Source: Monosporascus cannonballus
Lineage: Eukaryota; Ascomycota; Sordariomycetes; Xylariales
DNA: 64,000 bases
Reading direction: 5' to 3'
NCBI GenBank assembly: GCA_004154925.1
Contig: QJNS01000034.1
Coordinates: forward strand, 124,001 to 188,000
Positions 34,411-45,320 of the stretch are shown in pieces. Numbering within the stretch: the stretch's first letter is position 1; each line of letters starts with the position of its first letter. The notes under the pieces were generated by a model. That model was not told where the DNA came from and ran no database searches. It was given only the letters and a program-made list of their open reading frames with translations. The position numbers and the translations under genes were made by a program.

Positions 34411-36016
34411 ATGCCCGGACAACCCAAGCCCCCGCAGCTCAACCGAACCAAGGGTGTCATCGTCGGCGACGACGTCCGCACCCTTTTCGAATACGCTCGC
34501 AAGCACAAGTTTGCCATCCCGGCTATCAATGTATGCAATTCCCTGCCTCGCTTTGTCCGGCTTTACTCCCATGCAAAGAATCGCCTCTCGCAATCGCCTC
34601 TGCGGATGGGATGGGGTTCCTTGACGTCGTATTTACTGGGGGCGCGAGCTTGGTTTCCTACCAGGTCTTTGATAGCGGCTGACCCTGAACTGTCCAGGTC
34701 ACCTCTTCTTCCACCACCGTCGCGGCCCTCGAGGCGGCCCAGAACCTGAAAGCCCCCATCATCCTCCAGGTCTCCAGCGGCGGCTCCGCCTTCTTTGCCG
34801 GCAAGGGGGTGAAGCTCGGCAAGCATGAGGCCATGGTCCAGGGATCCGTCGCGGCGGCTCACTTCATCCGCTCGATCGCCCCCTCTTACGGCGTTCCCGT
34901 GGTTCTGCACTCGGACCACTGCCACCCGGAGGATCTCCCTTGGCTCGACGGCATGCTCGACGCCGACATCGCACACAAGGGGGCGAAGGGGGAACCCCTG
35001 TTCAGCTCCCACATGATTGACCTTTCGGAGCTGGCCGATAAGGAAAACATCAAGACCACCAGGCAGTATTTGGAGAAGAGTGTGGAAGCGGGAACTTGGT
35101 TGGAGATGGAGGTATGCGGGGGGGGGGGGGGGGCGGGGCGGGGGGGGNNNNNNNNNNGGGCCCCCCCCCCCCCCGGCAACAACAACAACTACTAAAGTCG
35201 ACTTGAATTAACTTCGCCATAGATCGGCGTCACTGGAGGTGAAGAAGATGGGAAAGACAATTCAAGCAATGATAAATTATATTCAAACCCGAAAGATATC
35301 TGGGCGGTCTACAGCCAGTTGTCGGAGGTGTCCAGCAACTTCTCTATTGCGGCTGGTGAGTGATTCTGAAGTCCCAAACACCTCTTGTTCTCCATCTTGT
35401 CACGCATCGTCTCTTTGGGTAATGTCCCTCGGACCTAGCCTAAAGGGATAATTTGGAGCTCAGCGGTTTTACCGGACGAGAGCTAAGCCGAGAGTTAACA
35501 GCGTTCGGCAACGTGCATGGTGTTTACAAGGTCGGTGCTGTCAAGCTCAGGCCGTGGCTGCTTGGCAAGCACCAGAAATACGTCAAGGCGAAGCTCGAAA
35601 AGGGTGCGAACGCCGATGTCGAAGGTGCGGAAATCGCCGACGAGCAGGACCTGCACCCCGACCCGGAAGACCCCAACGAGGACCCCGAGAAGAAGAATCC
35701 CGTATTCTTCGTCTTCCATGGCGGTTCCGGATCAGCCAAGGAAGAATTCCTGACGGCCATTGGCCACGGTGTGGTCAAAGTCAATTTGGACACCGACATG
35801 CAGTTTGCCTACTGCGACGCCGTTCGCGACTACATGGCGTACAACCTGCAACGCCTCGAGACGCCTGTAGGGACCAGGAAGGATCCTAACGGACCACCGA
35901 ACAAGAGCCTGTTCGACCCAAGAAAATGGATGCGGGAGGCCGAGGTCTCTATGCGTAAGCGCGTCGAGCAGGCGCTGAATGATTTCAACACTGCTGGCAA
36001 GTGGGAGACCTCATAA
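34411..36016 (+). CDS. FBA1: Fructose-bisphosphate aldolase, class II (zinc-dependent), four exons
   Basis: Cleaves fructose 1,6-bisphosphate to dihydroxyacetone phosphate and glyceraldehyde 3-phosphate (glycolysis/gluconeogenesis, cytosol). Exons: 34411-34530, 34698-35111, 35223-35355, 35502-36016; phases agree and give 393 residues. Family marks: VLHSDHCHPEDLPWLDG with Asp113 and zinc-ligand His114, the ELEM/IGVTGGEEDG zinc-Glu region at the exon 2/3 junction, FGNVHGVYK with His228, VFHGGSGS with His295, and VVKVNLDTD. The spacing His228-His295 is about 30 residues longer than in typical members because of an acidic insertion (about 252-285, rich in Asp/Glu/Pro). The start fits the usual short N-terminus. 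Intron 2 holds a run of N between long G and C homopolymers, so that intron is not reliable. Convergent with the ankyrin gene. Confidence 0.9.
35112..35222 (+). other. Intron 2 of the aldolase gene with assembly gap
   Basis: Donor GTATGC, acceptor CATAG. Contains a G run (about 35119-35148), ten N (35149-35158), then GGG and a run of C. The homopolymers on both sides suggest a sequencing/assembly artefact; the real intron length is unknown. Confidence 0.8.
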
Positions 36017-36418
36017 AGTCGGTTTCTGCAGCAGGGGAGTGTACGTGTTGAGAAAGTTTGGTAGGTGTTGAGAGACACATAAAAAACTATTAGCAGGTTT
36101 TGTACTGGAATGCCACATCTCAAAATACCATCAAACCCTTTTCAGCGCTGACAGCGGTATTAAGGGCTTCTTTCTGCTGTGAGACGTGCAATTTACCTGT
36201 TCGACAGTTGATTCAAATTCGTAGAAGAAGGTTGCCTTCCTTATGGCCTATTGGCAAGACTCAGTTCGCAATAATAGGGCTTTGATGTTATGACACTGGA
36301 AGGCAGAATGATGCATATCGCAAACCATCGAGGAAAAGCCTCACGCATAGTTAACAGTATGTTCCCATCTTATAGAAAATGAGTTGTAGTGCATGCGCCA
36401 CCCCTAAGCTTCCTGGAA
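36017..36418. other. Intergenic space between convergent genes
   Basis: 400 bp shared by the 3' ends of the aldolase and ankyrin genes. No gene seen; presumed 3' UTRs. Confidence 0.5.
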
Positions 36419-39400
36419 CTATATATCAGCGGGCTGGCTGCTACAAATGGTAACAGCCGCCACGCAGCAGGCTGAATGTTTCTCTGCTTGGTGCTCTTGT
36501 AGTAACCGTAGGATAGCTCTGAGTTTCGCCATTCCTGCTGCAAACTCTTTTTTCTTCTCCTCAACTGCTTCCTCATCCTGCTGTTCATCAACCCATGATA
36601 ACTTTTCTTCATTTCTAGTCTCGATCGTCTTTTCCAAATTCATGAATCTGGGCAACCCTGAGATCCCATCTAACTCCGCCCCAGCTCCATGTTGGAGCAG
36701 TAACCGTACAATGGCTTCATGCCCATAATAGGTCGCCTTCCATAGTGCCGTGCATTCATACTTGTTTTTTAAATGAACATCAGCACCATTTTCGATTAAC
36801 ATCTGAGCGACTAACTGCTGCCCTGTATATGCCGCTGCCTGGAGTGGTGTTGAGCCTGACTTGAGCCCTCTACTATCGGGGTTGGCACCATGTTCAAGCA
36901 GCAGTCTTACGATCGCCTCATTCCGATATAGAGCTGCTAAATATAATGGCGTCCCTTCCCATGAAGCATATTCGATAGCAGCTCCCGCCTTGAGCAATAA
37001 TCGCACGATGTCGTCGTACCCTCTGGATGCTGCCTTGCATAACATCGATTTGTCCCCCGGGCACCGGGATTCAAAGTTGGCACCTTCTTGGAGGAGCATT
37101 CGCACCAAGTCCGAATGTCCATTCCTAACCGCCAGCTCCATTAGCGTGCAGCCCCTGACTTTCGTCTCGATATTGAAGCCGTCCAGCAGAAACAGACGTA
37201 CGATGGCCGTCTGCCCCGTATCCGCTGCTCGCTTTAGGGCTGTATCCCCGTTAACCTCTGCTTGAGTATTTGCCCCGTTTTCAATCAGCAAGCGCACGAT
37301 CGTCTCATTTCCGAGTTCTGCAGCGCGATATAACGGCGTCCGCCAACGCTCGTCAGTCCCGACATACTTGTGTTCGTCAGCCGGTTTCCAGTCCGATGCC
37401 GGTCGGTACTCATAATTCCTAGCCTCCACGTCGGCACCATGCGCAAGAAGCAAGCTTAAAATTGATGCATTCCCGTTCTCGATCGAACACCATAGTGGTG
37501 TCTGAAAATGGTAGTTATCTCTGACTTCAGAGTCAGCTCCACGTGCAAGTAGCAGCTGTACCATGCCCTCATCCCCCTTATCTGCGGCTTGCCAGAGTGG
37601 CGTCTCGCCGTCGCTGTTTCGGATATCGAGATTAACTTGTCTAGTATCCAGGAGATCCTTGGCGAGCTTCAAGTGCCCTCCTTTGACCGCCCAGGCTAGC
37701 GGTGTATTTTGGCTTGTGTCGGCCCAGTCCAGTCGTGCACCGAGGTCGATAAATCGCTCAGCCCATCGCTCAGATCCGAGTTCGGCGCTGTACGACAGTG
37801 CTGTCCTCCCTTCTTCGTCTTGGCTATTGACATCTGCCTTCAATTCTAGACATGCCAGAACGACTTCGTCCCATTCATTCCGCATAGCCAAAGGCAGCGC
37901 TGCGTTCAAGTCTCTGGAGTAAAAGCCCCGAGCGTCGAGGAAACAGAGCCAGCGGAGTGCATCTTTCCTTTTGCGGTCACGAATTGCTTGCATAAATCCT
38001 TTCATGGCAACTTCCCTCTGCGGTGGTGGTGTCGCAATCGACTCTTGCACATATTGGTAATCATTCAGGATTGCTCTGATTCCTGCAGCTCGGGCCTGCT
38101 CGTATCTCTTCTGCATCCATTCAATACCCTCCGCCCCAAATCTTCTCCTTTCATCTGACATGGAGTCTCCGGCACAATAGCTTGCAAGGGACCACCTGTA
38201 AAGCTCACCAATTGCACGGAGTGATTCCATAATGAGGTTATCATGGCTGTGCGTGGAAATCGTGTCCTGGTATTCACATACCCATCGCAGCAGGGTTTCA
38301 GCCCGTTTCCATTCTGACTGTTTGCGATAGCCTTCAACCTCCTTGAACACTGCGCCCAATAGACGGTCGGGACTGGGTCGGGCATGCTCTCCTAGCGCTG
38401 GAATAATGCACAGCAACGCGTCGGAATTGGATCCCAAGTTGTTCTCAGTGAATGCCTTAGCGAAGGAGTCGACTACGGGATTCTTGAGTCGGACGCGGCC
38501 GCCGCTCTCCACGACGGTTGTCACGCCCGCGCCCGTGTGCCGTATAAGCGACATTAGGAGCGCGGTGAACAGCTCTTGGGTGCACACGTCAAGCATAGAT
38601 TGTTCCGTCCGGACGTATTGAATTTGAACATCGCCCCTTCTGGGGTCGGCATGGGACGATACCGGGGAAGTCCCTGCTGAACCAGCGGTCCTGAACGCTA
38701 GAGCTTCGTACACCAAGTTCCACCCACAGAATCGGGTCCCTTGATAAAGTCTCGCGGCCGCTTGCGTTTGCATGTTCCAGCGCTCTTCTTGAAAGTCGCA
38801 ACTCCACAATCCCGAGAGACCATCATCATCCACGCTATCTGGCAGTGTGAGGATGCCATCATTGAACTTCACATCATCATCAGGGCCGAGCCAGAGGTTC
38901 AGTTCAGGCTGCGTGTCTGGCTTTTTAAGAGCGTCAGCGGCTACGATCCTCCCTCGCTTGACCTCTTCAGCTCGAGAAACCTTATTCCCAAAATCATCAT
39001 AGGTTACTGATTGCGGGTTGTGGATGAGAGACCACATCCACAGACCTAGGACAGACTCTAATATGGCAGAATCGATGTCCCAAGTAGACTGTTGGGAATT
39101 CTGAGGCGATCTGAGCGGTACCAATATGTCCATCAGTCCATATTCAGGACCCTTTCCCGAGCCGCAGAATGCACTGGAAGCTTGAATGTAAAGCTCATAT
39201 CGTTCTGCGCGTCGACTGGTGTGGAGAGATTTTGCAGCCATACAGACAGCAGCAGATAAATTCTTTGCGTTCTTCCGAACACGCACATAATCATCCTTCC
39301 ACGCCTGACAGTCTCCAGGAATTCGGCGGCCCGCGTGGAGATGGCCTGTCAACAGAGCGAGCCTCTTTCGGATCGAAAGCATGTCTTCACATGCAAGTTG

Positions 39401-40819
39401 GGAGCCAATCTTTGCAGATTGGAGCACGTAAGCTTTTTTAACCTCGTCATCTGGCTGCTGAGGCTGGAGCTCTGAAGCTGAATTCCTACCAGACCCAGGG
39501 GTTTTCCGAGATACATCATCGTTACGTCGCTCTCTGGCCTCGCGGTAGCGCCCGTAAAAACGCCAAAATGGTTCTTGCTTAGTACTAGATCGCTTGATGA
39601 GTTCAAACGTAAGCCAGTCGAGCTCATGCCCAGCAACCAAGTCAGGCATATCCCTTAGCGCATTATCGTTCTTGTTCAACCGTTGCGCGCGGAGCATTCC
39701 ACGAAGAAAGCTCATGATAACAGTAATGCCCATCTGTGTAAGACTGATCCAAGCTTTCATGCCGCGGAGTCCGATGAACTGCATTGTATATCCCACGAGG
39801 ACCATAGATATCGCGATCCAGGTGTGGGCCTCGTATTTCTTGGTCAAATCTTTTGTTGAGGACGTCCAAACTTTGAGAGGCTTGTCCTCCTGCTCGAAAA
39901 CGGCGAAGGGGTCGAAACTTTGATCACCAATAACTTGAGGCCCCGGTTGCAACCAGATGAGTTGTGACAGCCAGGACTCCTGCGGTCCTTGTCTTTCAAA
40001 CCGAATCTCATGAGTAGTTTGCCCGATAAGGGCCGCACAACTCCACATGCCCGCGCTCAGCAGGACTGTTCCTATGATGAACATACTTGGAGCGTAATCC
40101 CGTGCGGCAGTGCCACTGGCCTCGCTGTCCTCGCTGAGAGTCCAGTCAAGGACCCAAACCCCGACCCCCGCAAGCGCGAGGGTGAAAGACTGGAGGATAA
40201 ACCCGATACCGGCAACAGCAGAGTAAACCCACCGCGGCCGTTGTATGATGCCGACGTTGAGCGACAGATTCGGAGTCGGGGCAAGCGTTTCAGTGTTCGT
40301 CCAGCGCCCCGACTGCGTCGCCGCAGGGCGGGTTGTACGTACCCACTCGCACGAAACGGAAGCCGACTCGAGATAACTCCTGAACAGGTTCAGATTCTCG
40401 TTCCGGCCGCAGCTCGGGCTGTGAATGAGCTCCAAGATGCTCGGGCGACCGAGAACGCGGGTGATGCCCCCCTTGTTGAACATCTCGCAGACGTCGCGGC
40501 TCGTGGATGTGCAGAGGGCGGCCTCGATCGTGGCGTCGCCCTCCTGGGACCGACCAATGAAGGCGCGCAGCGACGGGCTGCCGCAGACGCGGATCGTCGA
40601 CACGACGGCCGTGATGATGCCTATGGGCGCCATGGCGAAGATGAAGTAGTCCAGGAAGCTCGTGCTCTCGCTCAGGTACTGCACGGTGATGGAGTCGCCG
40701 AACAGCGCGAGAAGCGGACCCAGGTCCGTCGCGAGGTTGTTTGAGAAGTCCGACAGGTCCTCGCCTGCCCGGACGCCGGGCACGAGCGCGAATACGGCGA
40801 AAAGCAAACATTGAACCAT
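36419..40819 (-). CDS. Large multi-pass membrane protein with C-terminal ankyrin repeats
   Basis: 1,466 residues in a single exon. The N-terminus is a probable signal peptide (MVQCLLFAVFALVPGVRA). About five hydrophobic segments follow in the first 400 residues, for example FLDYFIFAMAPIGIITAVVS, FILQSFTLALAGVGVWVL and IAISMVLVGYTMQFIG. A long middle region (about 420-960) has no domain I recognise. Twelve ankyrin repeats follow (about 970-1385), most with the TPL-x-A-A and VRLLLEHGAN signatures, then a Glu/Lys coiled-coil-like tail. Large ankyrin proteins with this N-terminal membrane part are frequent and variable in Sordariomycetes; their function is unknown to me, and binding of partners by the repeats is inference. 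The strong frames on the opposite strand are shadows. Confidence 0.85.
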   Translation of the reverse strand: MVQCLLFAVFALVPGVRAGEDLSDFSNNLATDLGPLLALFGDSITVQYLSESTSFLDYFIFAMAPIGIITAVVSTIRVCGSPSLRAFIGRSQEGDATIEAALCTSTSRDVCEMFNKGGITRVLGRPSILELIHSPSCGRNENLNLFRSYLESASVSCEWVRTTRPAATQSGRWTNTETLAPTPNLSLNVGIIQRPRWVYSAVAGIGFILQSFTLALAGVGVWVLDWTLSEDSEASGTAARDYAPSMFIIGTVLLSAGMWSCAALIGQTTHEIRFERQGPQESWLSQLIWLQPGPQVIGDQSFDPFAVFEQEDKPLKVWTSSTKDLTKKYEAHTWIAISMVLVGYTMQFIGLRGMKAWISLTQMGITVIMSFLRGMLRAQRLNKNDNALRDMPDLVAGHELDWLTFELIKRSSTKQEPFWRFYGRYREARERRNDDVSRKTPGSGRNSASELQPQQPDDEVKKAYVLQSAKIGSQLACEDMLSIRKRLALLTGHLHAGRRIPGDCQAWKDDYVRVRKNAKNLSAAVCMAAKSLHTSRRAERYELYIQASSAFCGSGKGPEYGLMDILVPLRSPQNSQQSTWDIDSAILESVLGLWMWSLIHNPQSVTYDDFGNKVSRAEEVKRGRIVAADALKKPDTQPELNLWLGPDDDVKFNDGILTLPDSVDDDGLSGLWSCDFQEERWNMQTQAAARLYQGTRFCGWNLVYEALAFRTAGSAGTSPVSSHADPRRGDVQIQYVRTEQSMLDVCTQELFTALLMSLIRHTGAGVTTVVESGGRVRLKNPVVDSFAKAFTENNLGSNSDALLCIIPALGEHARPSPDRLLGAVFKEVEGYRKQSEWKRAETLLRWVCEYQDTISTHSHDNLIMESLRAIGELYRWSLASYCAGDSMSDERRRFGAEGIEWMQKRYEQARAAGIRAILNDYQYVQESIATPPPQREVAMKGFMQAIRDRKRKDALRWLCFLDARGFYSRDLNAALPLAMRNEWDEVVLACLELKADVNSQDEEGRTALSYSAELGSERWAERFIDLGARLDWADTSQNTPLAWAVKGGHLKLAKDLLDTRQVNLDIRNSDGETPLWQAADKGDEGMVQLLLARGADSEVRDNYHFQTPLWCSIENGNASILSLLLAHGADVEARNYEYRPASDWKPADEHKYVGTDERWRTPLYRAAELGNETIVRLLIENGANTQAEVNGDTALKRAADTGQTAIVRLFLLDGFNIETKVRGCTLMELAVRNGHSDLVRMLLQEGANFESRCPGDKSMLCKAASRGYDDIVRLLLKAGAAIEYASWEGTPLYLAALYRNEAIVRLLLEHGANPDSRGLKSGSTPLQAAAYTGQQLVAQMLIENGADVHLKNKYECTALWKATYYGHEAIVRLLLQHGAGAELDGISGLPRFMNLEKTIETRNEEKLSWVDEQQDEEAVEEKKKEFAAGMAKLRAILRLLQEHQAEKHSACCVAAVTICSSQPADI

Positions 40820-42784
40820 GACTGCCTCGAACTCACTACAGCAGCATTATGACAAAGTCGTGGGGTGTTGAGCACTCCGAGATCTCCTCTGGGAGGTATC
40901 GATACCCTTTAGACACAGGGGCTCTTTAGTCGCCGCGTATTCATTGCTAACAATTCAGGCAACAGGGAGAGCACAAGAAGTAAGATCAAACACTTCACCG
41001 CATAACGCATTTCAAGGCTCTGCTGTCCTGCCACCCTCGACAGGGTTACATTGCAGCCAACCGCCGCCCATAAGAGGAGGGATCACCATACAGGGGTCAT
41101 ACAAGGCAAGGCGACGGCTGCCCCAACTCGAGGCGGCCCGTACAGGTCGCGGGTGTAACGCCATCGCTCTAAGTGGCCACGGCCCCTGTCCATGGCCAAT
41201 TCGAGGGCCACAGACTCGGCGGTGGGGATGTAAATCTCTATATCTCGAGAGGTGTCTACTGATATCTAGTGCGTTTTTCCGCGGTAGCGCCTTCAGCTAA
41301 CTAGGACATACATAGATTTCACGCGAACTCGAATGCTGAAGCCGTAACTTCGAGCATAAAATCAACCTTTGAAATGTGAGAAACAAGGTTTTCAAGGCCC
41401 TGGCTGTGGGGACGCCGCTTGCACACGTTTCCCATTGGGCTGGCTATCTTTGCGGCCCGCAAAAGTGGGCGGAGGCGCTGCTGCATCCGGGGGGAGCCAA
41501 CAATGCCTATAGTTGACTGTCTTATTGGCTGCCTGCCGGCTTACAGTCACCACAACCTCAACCGCGCGGTTCGCGCACTCTACATACAGTTACTACGAAA
41601 CAGGTCGCTTGAACTGTGCCTCTTTCCCCGCTCGAAGGTAACTGCTTGCCATTCCGGGCTTAGGTCTATAGCAATGGAGAAGATGGGCGCCGTAGACCGT
41701 TCCCCGTCGCGTACTACGTACGTAGTATGCGAGTCGAAGTGCGCGATATGTAGGCTTCGATTCCGGCAATCCTGTGTGCTACTTTTGCGCAGGGCAGACT
41801 CGGGTTATAGCGGTTGAGCCAGCCCTTATATCCCAACCAAAATACAAGAAGTGAATGACGACAAACCAGCAAGCGATAACGGATGATTAATTAATCATAA
41901 AATAAGGACAGTGATGATTATTTGAAGCCCTTTTCGTACCTTGGTGAACTGCATGAAAATGCGGGCGGCTGAGAAATAGTTACGGGTGGCTTAACCGTGG
42001 CGGAAGCCTGCTACGGGCCGTTCAGTGGGGCCAACTCCATGCGAGCAGAGAGAGCTAATGATGTCCATTACGCTCCCTTCAACGTTAGCTTGAATTCAAT
42101 CCCTATCAGGTTCGGCTTAATCGAGTCAGTCTGAGGATTTTTGTGCACATACAGGATCTCTAGTAGAAGGATAGGCAGGATGAATCTGTCACCAGCGGAT
42201 CGGAAAAGGTCTGTTGATTGGCATTGTCAGGACCCGCCGACGGCCTGAAGAATTACGAACGTATCAGCCGAGGGCTCCCACGCTTAAGTGGTAAGGGTTA
42301 TGCATAGCATAGACATGAATAGGGAATAGGGGATGTCTCCTCTAATATCACTTACTCCTATTGCATTACGTTTGATACGCATACGCAGGCAGATATGGCT
42401 CTGCAGCTGGTGTTCCATGGGGTTTCAAACCAGAGAAAGACAGTATTCTTAGCTCTAATACTTCAACCAAAGCAGGTCGCATCAGCACCTTCTTGTCGAG
42501 GTTGATATCATCCGGCAGGTCCAAGCCCGAATCGAACAGATACAGCAGCAGGAGGGTTATCAGAATCTTCGGGAAGGTATTGCAACCTGAGAGCTCCGTG
42601 ACGACCGAGGATGCGGCGCGTTGCGCTAGCCAACCCACCGCCCCAGACGCCCAGCCAGGAAGATCGGATGAGCTCGCATCCATCATAGAGGTTTTCCTCG
42701 AATTCGCTTGGCAGATGCTGTATAACCACCCGTCGATGATTAAACTAGTTGGAACCGCGCTATGTCTATTAGGAACGAAAGTAT
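40820..42784. other. Gene-poor stretch
   Basis: Nearly 2 kb with no gene I can support. Open frames at 40944-41300, 41419-41817 and 42493-42801 are short and without recognised content. The last ends with a hydrophobic stretch (MIKLVGTALCLLGTKVY) and could be a fragment. Confidence 0.4.
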
Positions 42785-43237
42785 ATGAGAGTTTCTACTG
42801 AGAAGGCAACTGGACCGTTTCTAGTGGCTAATGCCAAGGCTCATACGTATGACAGTCCGCCTTCAATACGAACGAAGGCTACTCTGCTCTCAATGAAATC
42901 TTACCATTACTCAGATCCCTATGACGCCGATGTGCCGCTGGACTCCAAACACGTCCGTTCCTGGACCAGCCAGCACGCCCCCGTAACCCTGCTAACCTCG
43001 TTCGGGAAGTTCGACCCCCGCCTATTGGGGCTCTGGATCATGGGGGCTACCCCCGAGGAATCCACTACCCTGCAGTCCGCGGGACGCGAACGCCGCCGTC
43101 GCGGCCCAGTGGGGTACTCCATTCGGGACAGGCGCTTTTCTGGTCCGTCTAGGTACCGGGGGGGCATCGGCCCCGGCGACCTCGAAGTCACCGACCACGG
43201 CCTCCTGTACCAGCGCGAGAAGGGCAATATATTGTAG
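42785..43237 (+). CDS. Hypothetical protein, 150 residues
   Basis: One open frame of 150 codons. The second half lies in a GC-richer patch (about 42930-43240) than its surroundings, the main reason to keep it. Visible composition: no signal peptide or membrane segment; an Arg-rich block (GRERRRRGPVGYSIRDRRF) then a Gly-rich part. The first 40 codons look less gene-like, and a start at Met37 (42893, MKSYHYSDPYD) is plausible. I do not recognise the family. The opposite strand is also open over 42919-43227, so chance openness from GC-rich DNA is a real alternative. Confidence 0.3.
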   Translation: MRVSTEKATGPFLVANAKAHTYDSPPSIRTKATLLSMKSYHYSDPYDADVPLDSKHVRSWTSQHAPVTLLTSFGKFDPRLLGLWIMGATPEESTTLQSAGRERRRRGPVGYSIRDRRFSGPSRYRGGIGPGDLEVTDHGLLYQREKGNIL

Positions 43238-44558
43238 CGAGGGTAGTTTTGGGAGGCTAGATTTGCTAAGATGGCGAAGACGGCTCTAACGCCGAAGTCA
43301 GAAGCCTAGTAGACAGCGTGGCGCGGCTTATGGGTACACTTGAAGAGACTGCGCCTGTGTTACCATACCTTGGAGTTCGGCTCCTAACTGAGCACAGTTG
43401 ACGTTAAGCAGCGGAAAGTCTGGTGTCACACTGAAACCACATCTACGACTGGAACTTCCCCGCCCTTTGGATACCCGGACTCTCACCGGTATAGCAACAG
43501 CCCGCACTCCAGGATACCGTATGGATAAGCTTGCCATCATTACTCTTGCACTTAATGGTTTTGGCTTCTACGATATTGCGTTCTCCTCTCAGTCGTCGAG
43601 GCATCAGGCTTCAGCGGATCACAGACTCACTTGCTAGGATATGATGGTACGGCGAAGGGACGCAAGCTTCTTTGCATCTAAAGAAGTGGCCTGGGCGATT
43701 GTAGTGGACTTAGATTCTTCAGCGGCTCTAGATGATTCATACAGAACATGATGAAGGGCCAGCGTTACTTTCATGCAGAGACATGACGGTGATGATGATA
43801 ATTATGATTGCAATGCTAGTTATGGTGCTTGTATGAGATCTGATAATGTCCCGCCATAATATGGAGCCTCGCGTTTTTCGGGACACTATCAAATCTCTCA
43901 TATTTGTCTAGTGTTGAAGCCGTCGATGCTCATTCCTTGGTGTTAGGTCGTCCAGTCAGCTCAGGGGCTCGCCGCCAGGTAGAAGGCTGGAGGAACCTAC
44001 CGATTTCCTCTAACATGTTATCCGAGATAGTCCCGTTGACGTTGCGACGATGAAGGTCCATCGTGCAGAACATCAGCCATGCCAGGACCATGATTCTCCG
44101 ATCCATCATTGCCACCACTCCACTACTACGGGTTTGAGTAGGAAGTCTCCACTGCTTCGCTATCCCACCGTATCTGATTATGTTAGATAAGCGTCCGTAC
44201 ATGGACTACTAATATTAATGGAAAGAAAGATTAAGGGTATGTTCGGGAGTATGAAAGCCGACCGAGCTATTCCTCCCCTTCGGGTTCTGGCAAAAATTGT
44301 TAAGCCGCCTCTATATCCAGCAGTCAAAATATGGAAACCGGATAACAAATGTTAGCCGAAGATACGAGTTTTGATAGCTTAATGAAGTACATAGAGAAAT
44401 ATGACTATTCGCGGTTTTAAAGGAGGGATTTTCGCCCTGAATGTACCTAAGTGGTCGAGGCGATTCAACTATTATAGGACAATACTGGCCCCTTTATGCC
44501 CCGCCGACAATAACAACTCAAGCGAGCATATTTGCCCGCTACAAGCGCCCATTTCTAA
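43238..44558. other. Gene-poor stretch
   Basis: 1.3 kb with only short open frames (43328-43637, 43930-44202, 44401-44583) of no recognised content. Confidence 0.4.
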
Positions 44559-45245
44559 TCACTCCACTCTGATGGCTTTTTGAACCTCCAGAGGCAGTAA
44601 AAATTCCCTCTCGGGTGGCAAAAGGCCTCTGCGGAGCAGCTCCTCGTCCGCTACCCCTGGGTTTTCCCTTAGCTCCCGTTCCAATGCCCGCGCCTTTTCT
44701 GTGACATCCTCGATACTAATGATCCATTCATCCGCCCAGGTCGCCGCCAGCAAGCTGGGGATCCCGATCTGAATGCTGCGGTAGCCCAGCTTCTCCAACC
44801 GAGGGGTGCGTTCCGGGTCCCATTGCACCTTGACGACCGACGACTTCTCCCCGGCAGGCTTGCTGTCACCTGAGGTGTCGCCCGGTGCAATCCCCTTACG
44901 CGGCTCGGTTGTCAACATCGCCTTTTCCAGCAGCGCGATGAAGTTCTCGTGCTTCATCTTCAGCGCCAGGATGCGCTCCTGGTTCTTGTCCTTGTACGAG
45001 TATCCCGCGCGGTACATCATCCAGCACCAACTGGGCTTGATCCATGTCATGCGGGTAAGTCGGAACTGTGGTGAGGCGCATAGCTTCTGCTGGTCGACGG
45101 CCGCAGAGGCGATTTCGCTGTTGTATGCCTGATAGACTGTGATGGTTTTTTCATCATAATGGGCGCGGATTTGGCGTTGTTTGGGGTTTGCTTTGGCTCC
45201 AACGTCTGCTGCCATTTCCCCCTGGTTCGGGTCTGGAGCAGCCAT
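44559..45245 (-). CDS. DUF4291 family protein
   Basis: The core matches the DUF4291 pattern as I know it: RQIRAHYDEKTITVYQAYN, then FRLTRMTWIKPSWCWMMYRAGY, KDKNQERILALKMKHENF, VQWDPERTPRLEKLGYRSIQ and WIISIEDVTEKARALE. The family occurs in bacteria and patchily in fungi, and its biochemical role is not known to me. I chose Met26 of the open frame (45245) as start because the conserved part begins about 23 residues later and upstream codons look untranslated; the frame is open up to 45320 with another Met. Single exon, 228 residues. Between conserved blocks (about residues 105-140) is a Ser/Gly/Lys insertion. No operon-like partner. Confidence 0.82.
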   Translation of the reverse strand: MAAPDPNQGEMAADVGAKANPKQRQIRAHYDEKTITVYQAYNSEIASAAVDQQKLCASPQFRLTRMTWIKPSWCWMMYRAGYSYKDKNQERILALKMKHENFIALLEKAMLTTEPRKGIAPGDTSGDSKPAGEKSSVVKVQWDPERTPRLEKLGYRSIQIGIPSLLAATWADEWIISIEDVTEKARALERELRENPGVADEELLRRGLLPPEREFLLPLEVQKAIRVE

Positions 45246-45320
45246 CGTAACCGTGTTGACTGGTATCATCGAACGTTCAATGTGCCCGAGCATACGCATC
45301 ATGCCATATATATCGCGCAC

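Noticed and set aside
39989..40744. 251-codon plus-strand ORF
   Set aside because: Antisense shadow of the N-terminal part of the ankyrin gene; no domain content.
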